From Ottelia alismoides (Eukaryota; Streptophyta; Magnoliopsida; Alismatales; Hydrocharitaceae): a DNA stretch of 64,000 bases. The translations under genes and the position numbers were made by a program. Numbering within the stretch: the first letter of the stretch is position 1; every line of letters starts with the position of its first letter. Shown here piece after piece: positions 13,569 to 24,390 of this stretch. The notes below the pieces were generated by a model that did no database searches, was not told the origin of the DNA, and saw nothing but the letters and a program-made list of their open reading frames with translations. The stretch is from positions 1,054,001 to 1,118,000 of the forward strand of contig JAZKJV010001865.1 in the NCBI GenBank assembly GCA_037367405.1. The letters are read 5' to 3'.

Positions 13569-14699
13569 ATGTTGGAGGTTCAGGATATTATCCATAAACC
13601 TAAGATGACATCGGCATTTTTTAGTTGTGTGAAGTTTTCGTCACATTTTATTCATGCCGCTCTATTTAGTGCATTTTTCGCCCAGTTTGAGTACCTTAAA
13701 ACGTGAGTTTACCATGTGGATCATTTTTTTCATTAAATTAGAAAATCGTAGGACTTGAGTTTGTGTGATTTGGAATCCGTTTGCTCAAGTTATGATTGTT
13801 TTAGTGGGCATGTATCCATTGTTACTTGATTGGTATTTTAGAACATAATCAAGAGATAACCACGATGTTTAAAATGTCTAGTAATGTGTGTTTATCACTT
13901 GGGTTATGTTATAAATCAAATTGGCAAGTCAAATAAATTTAATTAACATGATTTCGATTTTATTTGATTGAGTTATGCTAATTTTAGTTAGTATGAGCCA
14001 CTGTTGGAAATTGCATACTTGATCATGAACCTTGCGATTGTCATTCAATTATATTAATGGAAATAAATGGTTAATTTCCTAAAATAATTATTGATGAATA
14101 TTTTTGAAATATTTAGTGATGATGTTATTTCCTTGAATGACATTGCCTTAACCAAAAATGATAATATAATTGATCTTGATCACAATTGGTTACATCCTTT
14201 CCAACAAACATTGATGCTTGAATAGGATTGGGGATTTGTTTAGCAAATCTCCTTATAATAATAATCATAAATATTTTGATAAATATTATATGATTTCACT
14301 TCGGTTGAAAGACCTATTATCATCTCAAATACAAAATGTTTAACATGTATTATCCTGACCTGAGGCGGATATGGTGTCTAGTCGAGGATTGTTGGGGTAG
14401 CAGGTTGCTCTGTGAGCGGTCTGTCCCACTCCCATCGGTACTGGTCTTGACAATGAGTAAAGAAACGATAATTCTTGAAGAGATTATGATGTATTTTTCT
14501 AATCATTAAAATTCTAATAATACATATTTTGAGATTATACAATCCTTCTAGTAATTATCAAAATGTATTCTTGGTTGATTGATTGGATTAATAATTGATT
14601 TAGTATGATTACATTAATTAGATCCAATAAAATACTAAATTATGAATAGAGTAATATTTTCCTTGGAAGAATTAATCCTATGAATATGATTCATAATGA

Positions 14700-14769
14700 T
14701 TGTTTAAAATTTAAATGGGATATGGAGGATCACATTGTTTAAAATTTAAATGGGATATGGAGGATCACA
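14700..14769. repeat. Perfect 35-bp tandem duplication
   Basis: Two identical 35-bp copies (14700-14734 and 14735-14769), each ending in GGATATGGAGGATCACA-like sequence. The equivalent position in element D (38150) has a single copy, so this is a local duplication in unit B'. Confidence 0.9.
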
Positions 14770-16249
14770 TAAGTCACATCCATGGTCTTTCGTCAAGGCA
14801 AAGTGTTCCATCACCAAGGAGTGTAAGTAGGAGAAGCATGTCCGAAGTGACAACTCCTGCATACAAGTACATCTGGATTGAGCTCTTTGCTTCTCAAAAA
14901 AGTAAGGTTGTATGCGTAGTGACCCCAATGTCGGTTCCTCATATTATTGGGGCGATATTGAATTGTGCATAAAGAGTTCTAATCCTGTTGATGGTTGGTT
15001 CAATTAACGACGGGTCAGCATTACCTCGCGGTGGTGGGCTCGGGTGTTAAAGATCAAATTGGGAAATGCAACCTGGACTTGCAGGGCGGAATGAGTTCCT
15101 TCTTCTTTTTATCCGAGTTGCAGTTTATCATATTTTTTGGACGTAACAATGATATGAAAAGAGATCTCGGATCTTGCTTGAGATATAATGGTAAGTATGT
15201 CTCTTACATTTAAAGTGAATAAGGGAATGAACTTTCAGTGTTGATAAGGTAAGGCAACTTTGATATAGAAAAATTCTTAAATCGAAGTAAAATATGTGTA
15301 TATATCTATTTATATTTATGCAAATTTCTTATTTCAGATAATCCTCATTAAACCCACTCACTAATATATTTAATAACTACTAGTAAAATATTGTGGATTA
15401 GATCCATGATCAAGATATTGTGCTTGCAGTTGGACACATAATGTATATGGTTGCAATGTGCAAGTGTCCTCATAATAATGAGGAATGACAATAAAATAGA
15501 CAATAGGACAACAACCTAGGGATTGCGTGTCTCTATAGTCTTGATCTCTCATCGAATGTGCTTTGAAAACATCATGCCGATGATGATCGTAATTGTGAAA
15601 TAATCCCAATAAAATCTAAGAAGATGTTTTGGCATACAAATGTGCTCTCATTTAATCATGAATGACAAGGTTCGCTGCATTATATAGAATGGTGGCTCAA
15701 TATGAGAATATGTACTCAAAATGTTTGAGTACCTGCATGTACCAGAAGTCTTTAAGAGTTGGATGTAGAAAAGATGAGTGGCATCATTCTACAGTTTATA
15801 CTCGTCATTCATGAAGCTTCATAGTATTCATATTGTATGAAATGAATGAAGCATATGTAAATGTTGAAGTACTCTTATAATGAAATCTGTTGAATTCAAC
15901 ATAAGAGATCCTTAGTCTTAAGCAATGGTTATTTATAGATGAAGGGAGGACAATGGAAGCATGAGTCTCACCCAAGTAAGAAGGAAAGTAAAAGAGTTGA
16001 CTGTACTTCTATGGTTTCCATACATATGACATCTAAAGAGTTGGATGAATGTTGATACTACAGCAAGCGGATGTATTTATAGTATGACTATCTAGACTAT
16101 GTAAGATCCTTAGAGAAAGATTCGGATAGTGCATATTATACATATACATAAAATCATTTAAATTGACTTGCTTATTTTATAAAATCAAAGTCTAATAATT
16201 ATATCTTGCTATTCTACTAACACTTGCAATTGGTTGCATATGTTTTAGA

Positions 16250-18897
16250 TGTTGGACATGCGAGCCCACGGCGAGCCATTATGCAATAAATGTTATTGTG
16301 AATATCATTCCCTAATCTGAAATGAAGAGTACATAATTTGCATAATAGGTCCCTTAGTACAATTAGGGTTATGTACCATGGCCATCTTGATGATCATACA
16401 GCTGTTGATTCAAATATTGAATCATAGAGGCTGATGCTTGGATGAACATCAAAGAGTTAGATTGAAGACTCATCAAGCACCATCAAATGGTTGTTAAGAG
16501 ATGGTCTCCAGCTTGAGTAGGAGATGGCAATCCTTTCTCAGTTAGGCTGATATCTGACCGACCTCTTGATACGGGTCCTCTGCATAGGAATAGAGATTCG
16601 GAGGTGTTAGATTAGTTAGGTCAAAGAGTTGACTTAACGAGATTGAGATAACCAAAGTCCTATATCGTATGCTGTCATGATGTAGGCATGCATCCTCTGA
16701 CCAGAGACATATGTGTTACTATATGTCTGAGTATGTACATTTGGCAGACCAATAGGTTGATGACCTATCAAGGTCAATACATTAGCGCGCTGGTGTGCAT
16801 GCAAGGGCATATGAGTAATACGATCTCTCAAAGGGATCATACAGATTCATTACTGAACCGGAAGACATGAGCTCACTCATGAGATATTGGGAAGATCAAA
16901 TTCCGTGCACGGTCATCTCGCTTTGGAAGCTTGACTGAATTTGTAGGTTTTATATATACTTTTGGAAAGTATATATGATCAACACCTAGGCATGATATAT
17001 GCTTTTGGAAAGTATATGATCGATACCAACTCCCAATGATCGAATGAGAAACTTAATGATAAATCCTTGAAGTTGACAGTGTAAAATTGATCTTATACTT
17101 CGAGATTATTCTGGGTCTTCCAGTATGCAGGATGTACGGGTATTGGGAATACTTGACAGTGATGTGATCATAAACGGTTGTATAACCATGACGCTTCCAT
17201 TCCTAGGGAGTGATGAAACGGGTTTGGATTTTAAAGACTCCTCTCAATAGAGAAGTAATCTAATCTTAGTCCAAATGTTGGACATTGATCTGAATGTGAT
17301 TCAGATGCAATGAGAAGATTAGATTTGCAGTCTTGATTTAATCAAGCATCTATGGAAGGCCAAAGATCTGGATTTGAGATGTGATCTCAATATCCAAGTC
17401 ACTATACATGGAACAATACAATCGCCCAATCCTTATCTCCAAGTATTCACGGAGAAAGCGCATTATCCTTGAAAGAGTTCAGGATAATTTCATTGTTGAT
17501 ATAAATATCCGAGCATAGAGAAAATGGATAATTAAATGTGATTTAATTATCATGAATAATATGAATTTGATTTATATATAGAAAGAGAGTTATCTAAGAT
17601 AATTAAATGTGATTTGATTATCAAAGATGTAAATAATGTGAATGTGATTCACATTGTTTGGGCACATGAGAATAGAGATCCAAGACGATTAAATGTGTTT
17701 TAATTATCATGGATATGAATAATGTGTGGGTAGCACTATCCATATTAATCATATTCATTATAAATGTGATTTATAATATATAAGAGAGAGCTATTTTTAA
17801 TTTACATTTGTTAATTAAATGTTTATGTGAATTAGATTCACATTGGACATTAAATTGAAATTGTAATTTACATTTTATTTTGAGTTGTGAATATGATTCA
17901 CAAATTTCCAATGGCAAGATTTCAATATTCTCAAAATAATTATGTATTATTTTTGTAGAATAATTTACAACAATTGTTGTTGTAAAATTGGAGATACATG
18001 GAATTATGTAATCTAAGAAGATTACATTTGAGAGCCTCCTTCCATATTGGATGGAAGGGACGGCCACCAATTCCTATTAGGAAAGGGTGGCCGTCCACTC
18101 CATATACATGAAAGGAGGCATTCTCCTTTCCATTATCTTCACATGTTGTTGATTTAATTTTGGGATTGATTTATATTGATCTATCAATATATTTTAATAT
18201 AAATTAAATTAATTGTTGTTGGTTTTTACCAACACAAATCTTAGCCATTAAAAGAAAGACAATCAATGAGAGCCATTGGATTTGTGTTGTCCATGGATTG
18301 AGATCCACGGATCCCAAAATATTATAAAAGGAGAGGCACCCCTTTGCTCTTTTTAACACACAAGAGAACATAAGTCTCTCTCTATATATACATGGCATCC
18401 CTCTCTCATCCTTTCTCATGGTCGTCCACGATGGATGCCCTATAGAGAGTCTCCATCGTCGCAGCATCATCGTTATGCTGCCGATCGTTTGCCCGTGGAT
18501 CTCCGTATCCTTCGATGCACCTCGCTCGTGAAGAAGATGTCGGATCTTGTGTGTCGAGATCAGGAGATCCGCTGCTTAGATCATCAACATGGATTGCGAG
18601 AAGCATGCGATTCATCCCCGTGCTCGCAAGCGTCTCCTCCGTCGGATCGGACTTGAGACAGGAGGTCTCTTCATTTAGAGACTCGGTCGCAACCACGCTT
18701 CAAGAGGTAGTCCTATTACTTGTTTGTGGTTTAGATGAAACGATCCGAGAAGTGTTCTTGGATCATGTGGTTTCATCGGATGAAAATTTTTTAAATTCCG
18801 CTGCATAGAACAACTAGTGCGACTAGTCGTTCCTCATCGTATTCGATACGACGCTCACGCTTCAACGATGCGTTTGAGGATTATCCTATATCCTTCA
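16250..18897 (+). repeat. copia LTR 3 (element C)
   Basis: 2648 bp, from TGTTGGACATG to TATATCCTTCA. In detail it resembles element D more than LTR 1 or 2: shared wording around 17060-17110 and a primer-site flank reading CCTTAGGTCGA. The five bases before it are TTAGA, close to D's target CTAGA. Its clean start inside unit B' points to a separate nested insertion. Its U3 carries hairpins at 17527-17551, 17757-17777 (9-bp stem), 17825-17843, 18006-18027, 18038-18058 and 18059-18095 (10-bp GC-rich stem). Confidence 0.92.
18323..18330 (+). promoter_or_regulatory. TATA box of copia LTR 3
   Basis: TATAAAAG after ATCCCAAAATAT, at the position shared by all five LTRs. Confidence 0.72.
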
Positions 18898-20003
18898 AGT
18901 GGTATCAGAGCCTTAGGTCGAAGGTTTTGGATATGATCCGTAAACCTAGGACGAATTGGATTCGTTAAGGTCACGAAAGTTTTTTATCGCATTTCATTTT
19001 CGCACATCTGTTTAGTGAATAAATTCTCCCTGTTTAAGATATTTAAACACGAATTAATCATTTGGATTTTGTTCCCCATTAAATAAGGAAACCATAGGAT
19101 CTGAGTTTATGTAATTTGGATTCTGTTTGCTTGAGATATGGTCGTTTTAATGAACATGTATTCACTGTTGCGGGAACTGCGAATCTTAACATGATTATCT
19201 CGAAATATGTAAAATATCACTTAGGTTCTGTCCTAAATCAAATTATCAATCTTTGAAAATTTATTTTGTCTAATTTGAACTTAAATTTATTGAGATATGT
19301 TAATTTTAGTAAGTAGGGATCACTGCTGAAATTACATTCCTAATCAAGAACCATGTGATTGTCAGTTAGTGAAATTAATTGTTAATTTCATGAAATAATT
19401 ATGAAAAATATTTGAGAAATATTTAATGATGATTATTTACTTAATTGACTTGACCTCAACCAATAATTGATTAGATTTGATCTAGATCATAATTGGAAAC
19501 ACAATCAACAAACAACTTGCTTGAATAGGATTGAGAATTTGGTTAGCAAATTTCCTCATAATCAAAATTATTTTGATTATTACTATATGGTATGATTTCG
19601 ATTGAAGAACCGATGAACATCTCAAGTACAAAGTGATTGGCTCAGCATTATTTTTTCCCGAGGCGGATATGGTGTCTAATCGGGGATCGCTGGGGTAGCG
19701 GGTCGCACCGGTTGCGGTCCGTCCCACTCCCGCCGGTACTGGCCATGACAACGGGTAGGGAACGAATGATTCCTGAGAGATCAAGATGTATTTTCTAATT
19801 ATTAAAATTCGAATTAGTACGTACTTTGAGATAATACCATATATTCAAGTAAAATCAAGTTTGTTGATTGAATTGGATTTGTAATTAATTTAATGTGATT
19901 TAGTTCATTATATTCAATTAAAAATACTCTATTGCAATAGATGTGTTATTTCCCTTAGAAGAATTAATTATGTGAATATGATTCAAGATAATTAATTAAA
20001 CCC
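18898..20003 (+). mobile_element. copia element C, 5' leader fragment
   Basis: Starts with a perfect primer-binding site (18900-18912) and aligns with the leader of D (37000-38120) up to about 20003. There the match stops and Athila-type sequence begins. It holds the conserved GC-richer block at 19659-19760. The rest of C is not in the window, so C was truncated by, or rearranged with, the Athila-type sequence. Confidence 0.82.
18900..18912 (+). other. Primer-binding site, copia element C
   Basis: TGGTATCAGAGCC two bases after LTR 3. Confidence 0.92.
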
Positions 20004-23000
20004 TCAGGTAGCTCTCATATTGATCCTGGTTCCTTTATTTCTCGAATCTTTCTATTGTGCTTCATTGTCACTCTGCCAGCTCTAACAATCGATCGGAGCC
20101 TCTTCACCATCATCCACCCATTCTGATTAATGCCTCCGCTCATTGTCCATCCTTCCACGCAGTTTGATCATCCTGACCCTGGCTCAGATTGCCAGGATCA
20201 GGCCCTAGGTCTCATCTACCGCCTTCGCCGGAGACCCCCTTCTCATTCACCGTCGCTTCCTTTTATTTTCAATCCAATAACCCCGACCGGAGTCTTGCTC
20301 CGAGTCTGAGCTTTCTCCTATAGGACGTAGCACGCGTGGAGACACCCCAGTTCACCTTCGACCACCCTCGCCGAAGCTCGTCCAGGTCCCAACCATCGCC
20401 AAGGAGATTCGATCGTCAACAAATCTATCCGAGCCGATCACCCAACGCGGAGGGGCCTCACGATTCTTTTGGCGTCGGCCGATCATTCATCGAAGCTTCG
20501 GATCTTTGCCGATGCTCTGACGAAGCTCGCCTCGACGCAGTTCTTCCAGACCCTCTCTCTGCCACCCTTCAGATGGGGAAGGGGAAGAAAAAAGAAAATC
20601 CAAAAATGAGAGATCAGGAAGAGTTCATCCAGCAGAAGATAGATCGGTTTCACATACAACTGACTCTTCAGGAGGCTTTGCAGCACATCCCCCTTCTTCA
20701 GCGTTCACTGAGAGCCAGGACCATAGTCAGGAGGAAGAGGAGGAACCACCATTCAGAGATCCATGTGCTGACGAAAGCCACGTGTTTCGCGATCCAGAAC
20801 CGACTGCCGGCCAAGAGGCCAGATTCCGGAGCCCCTTATGTCAGATGCCACATCATAGAGCAGAGGTTCGACCGTACTCTATTTGATAGCGGATTGTCGA
20901 TCAACCTCCTTCCGGCATCCCTTCTCGACCGCTTCGAGTTGGGCACTCTTAGACAGAGCAGGACAGTCCTTCAATTTACTGATCGATATGTCAAGAGGCC
21001 GAAGGGGTTGTTGCGAGATGTTATCGTCACTAATCAGGGCCTGCAATTCCCCGTGGACTTCGTAGTGTTGGACATGGAGATCCCTTATTCAGTGACCGAT
21101 ACCCCCATCATTCTCGGTCGTCCGTTCTTGGCCACAGCCAAGGCGGTGACTGACCATGATAGCGGGAAGCTATACTTTCGCGTTGAGGGCGAAAGTGTAC
21201 AAATAGAGACGGTCGAGGACAGCAGAGCCAGAGACAGATCATGCTCAGAGACCACTTCAGATACAGAGCAGCTGACAGATGCTGGGCCAGACATCCACCA
21301 GGACTGTGACTTTGTGATCACAGACGATGAGGCAGTTTGGGCAGACCCAGCAGCACAGGCCATCCTCTCATTTTCAGACACCGCTGATGCAGAGACGACA
21401 ACAGAGGAGAGCTTGGAGAGCACATTCCTGGTCCAGGATACTTCTAAGGCAGCAAAGCCGGTTCTCGACCGCAACACCGATTTTTGTGATGACGGTGGTG
21501 CTGATGCGACCTTGGATGACACAGATCCCTTGGAGTCAGAGTCTGATTGGGCAGATTGTGAGGATTACATGCCAGACCTGATTTCCACTGAGCCTACAGC
21601 TGAGGAGGAGGTAGATGCCGAGCAGAGCAGAGACAGTCCATCAGGGCAGCCTTCTTCAGTTTCTGAGATTGACAAGGAGTTTCAGTTCTCCCATGTAGAT
21701 TTGGTAGCGTTTACGCAGACTTTTCAGAGGCCAGATCCACCAGCACCCAGCTGTCCAGAGCTGAAGCCGCTCCCTACTTCGCTGAAGTACAGATTCCTTG
21801 CTGGTGAGCTTGAGATGTACCCAGTCATTATCTCCGCTGATTTGACTGAAGAGCAAGAATCCCGTCTGATGGGGGTTCTTGAAAAGAACCGCAAGGTGAT
21901 TGGATGGAGCGTAGTAGATCTCCAGGGGATAAGTCCGGCCCTGTGCTCCCATCATATCTATCTCGAGGATGAGGCGAAGCCGTCGTGTGAGTTCCAGCAG
22001 CGGCTTAACCCGAATCTGAGAGAGGTTGTCATGAAGGAGATATCGAAATGGTGGAGCGCCGATTTTATCTACCCCATCTCCGACTCCAAGTGGGTCAGCC
22101 CCTTGCATGTGGTGCCCAAGAAGACGGGCATCGCTACTGTGATCAGTGAGTCTGGAGAGGAGATTTCTACACGAGTACCCACTTCTTGGCGGGTCTGTGT
22201 TGACTATAGGAGACTCAACTAGGCCACCAAGAAGGATCATTTCCCCCTGCCCTTTATAGATCAGATCATTGAGAGACTGGCGAGGAAGAGCCACTACTAT
22301 TTTCTGGATGGGTACTCGGGCGACAACCAGGTGGCCATCGCTCCTGAGGACCAGGAGAAGACCACCTTTACCTGTCCCTTCGGTACATACGCTTTCTGAC
22401 ACATGCCATTTGGGCTAGGCAATGCCCCTGCGACCTTTCAGAGATGCATGCTTTCGATCTTTTCGAACATGGTAGGGGAGTGCTTGGAGGTCTTCATAGA
22501 TGATTTCTCGGTTTACGGCGACGGATTCGACTCCTGTCTTGACTGCCTAGACCGAGTACTTCAGCGATATATAGAGGTCCACCTTGTGCTATCATGGGAG
22601 AAGAGTCACTTCATGGTCACTCAAGGGACGGTGCTTGTCCATATCATCGCCAACAGGGGCATGGAGGTTGATCCGGCCAAGGTAGATGTCATTAGAAAAC
22701 TCGCACCGCCGTCCAATTTACGGCAGTTACGGTCATTCCTGGGGCATGTCGGTTTCTACTGACGATTCATTCATGATTTCAGCAGGATTGCCCGACCGTT
22801 GACTAATTTGCTAACAAAAGACACCGAGTTCCTTGTCAATGACAAGTGTCTTTCGTCCTTTGAGACTCTCAAGCAGAGTGTTATAGAGGCTCCTATTCTC
22901 CAGCCGGCTAATTGGTCTCTCCCATTCGAGATCATGACAGATTCCTCCGATTTTGCCGTAGCGGCCGTGCTGGGACAGAGGAGGGATGGAGTCCCATTTG

Positions 23001-24390
23001 CTATCCACTATGCTAGCCATACATTGGATTCCGCGCAGCGGAATTATACAGTCACAGAGAAGGAGATGCTAGCTGTAGTATTTGCCCTAGATAAGTTCAG
23101 ATCGTACATTATTGGATCTAGAGTGACCCTGTTTACTGATCACACCGCCATCTGATACCTCATGGCAAAGAAGGATGCCAAGGCCAGACTGACTAGATGG
23201 ATCCTTCTACTCCAGGAGTTCGACATTGAGATCAAGGATAAGCCTGGAGTTAAGAATGTGGTGGCTCTCCCGTTTAGAGTAGTGTGAGGATTCTGAGCAG
23301 ATTGATCCCATTTGTGAGACCTTCCCAGATGAGGCGATCCTTGCTATCGCCTCACTCCTGTGGTATGCCGACATTGTGAACTTTCTTACTGCTAAGAAAG
23401 TCCCACAAGGTTGGCCTAGGCAGAGGCTTGAGACCTTCCTCGCGAAGGCCAAGTCCTACCACTGGGAGGATCCCATCCTTTACCACGAAGGAGGGGATTG
23501 CGTCTGGCGTAGGTGCATTCCTCAGGAGGAGCACCATAGCGTCCTCAATTACTGCCACAAGCTTGAGGCAGGAGGACATCATTCTGGGAGGAGAACGACA
23601 CAGAAAGTGCTCCAATCCGGCTTGTGGTGGCCTACCCTCTTCAAGGACTCTGATGAGTCCGTGAAGAGGTGAACTGACTGTCAGAGGATGGTCACTTGTG
23701 GACAGCGTGATATGATGCCGATGCAGCCCATTCACTTCTGTGAGGTTTTTTACGCATGGGGCATCGATTTCATTGGTCCATTCCCTAAGAGTCAGGGATT
23801 TGAGTACATTCTGTTGGCCGTTGACTATGTTAGTCGTTGGGTTGAGGCCATCCCCGCCCGAGCCGCTGATGCGAGGACAGTTTGCAGATTTTTGAGGAAG
23901 CACATCATCACGCGGTTCGGGGTACCTCGAGTATTGATTTCAGATGGGGGGTCTCATTTCATCAATGACCAGGTGAAGGCCCTTGCTAGCGAGTTCGGTA
24001 TAACCATCGAGTTGCCACTCCATACCATCCACAGATGAATGATCTAGCCGAGGTGTCGAACAGGGAGATCAAGACTATTTTGCATAAAGTCGTCCGCCCT
24101 GACCGAAAGGATTGGTCACAGCTTTTGGATTCGGTCTTGTGGGCATATAGGACGTCTTTCAAGACACCATTGGGCACATCTCCCTTTCACCTCGTATATG
24201 GCAAGCCGTGCCATTTACCTGTTGAGCAGAGACACAGGTCACTTTGGGCAGTCACTGATATTATTATGGATCCAGATAGTGTAGGAGACCAGAGGAGGGC
24301 AGAGTTAGCAACCTTGGAGGTGCTTAGAGATACCGCCTTCTCAAACAGCCTACACTACAAGGAGAGAGTAAAGGAGTGGCATGATTCGGA
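20004..24390 (+). pseudogene. pol: Athila-type Ty3/gypsy pol (protease, RT, RNase H, integrase), broken
   Basis: Plus-strand pol in domain order. An N-terminal linker has its first ATG at 20574; the frame upstream to about 20010 is interrupted by stops. The aspartic protease has its active DSG at 20885-20893 and ILGRPFLAT near 21112. An acidic linker follows (21200-21720). RT runs from about 21780, with catalytic IDD at 22496-22504. RNase H covers about 22800-23270. Integrase runs from 23376, with an HHCC zinc site near 23530-23680 and DDE residues near 23764, 23938 and 24050. Family traits (VDFVVLDM, ILGRPFLAT, no chromodomain) place it in the Athila group. Breaks: stops at 22220 (TAG), 22397, 22760, 23153 and 23670 (all TGA), and frame shifts near 23280 and 24010-24035. 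The frame stops just after the integrase core, where an intact element continues. It is much more GC-rich than the copia flanks. Confidence 0.92.

Larger units (their letters stand above)
13554..16249 (+). mobile_element. Ty1/copia unit B', leader part only
   Basis: Begins after LTR 2 with a perfect primer-binding site (13556-13568) and follows the leader of unit B for 2.7 kb. It stops at TTTTAGA, where LTR 3 of another copy begins exactly at its terminal TG. In unit B the matching sequence continues (near 8160), so the right half of B' was displaced or lost. No coding domain is present. Confidence 0.85.

Noticed and set aside
21656..22402. 248-codon minus-strand frame
   Set aside because: Antisense shadow of the RT/linker region of the plus-strand pol, whose domains are clear.
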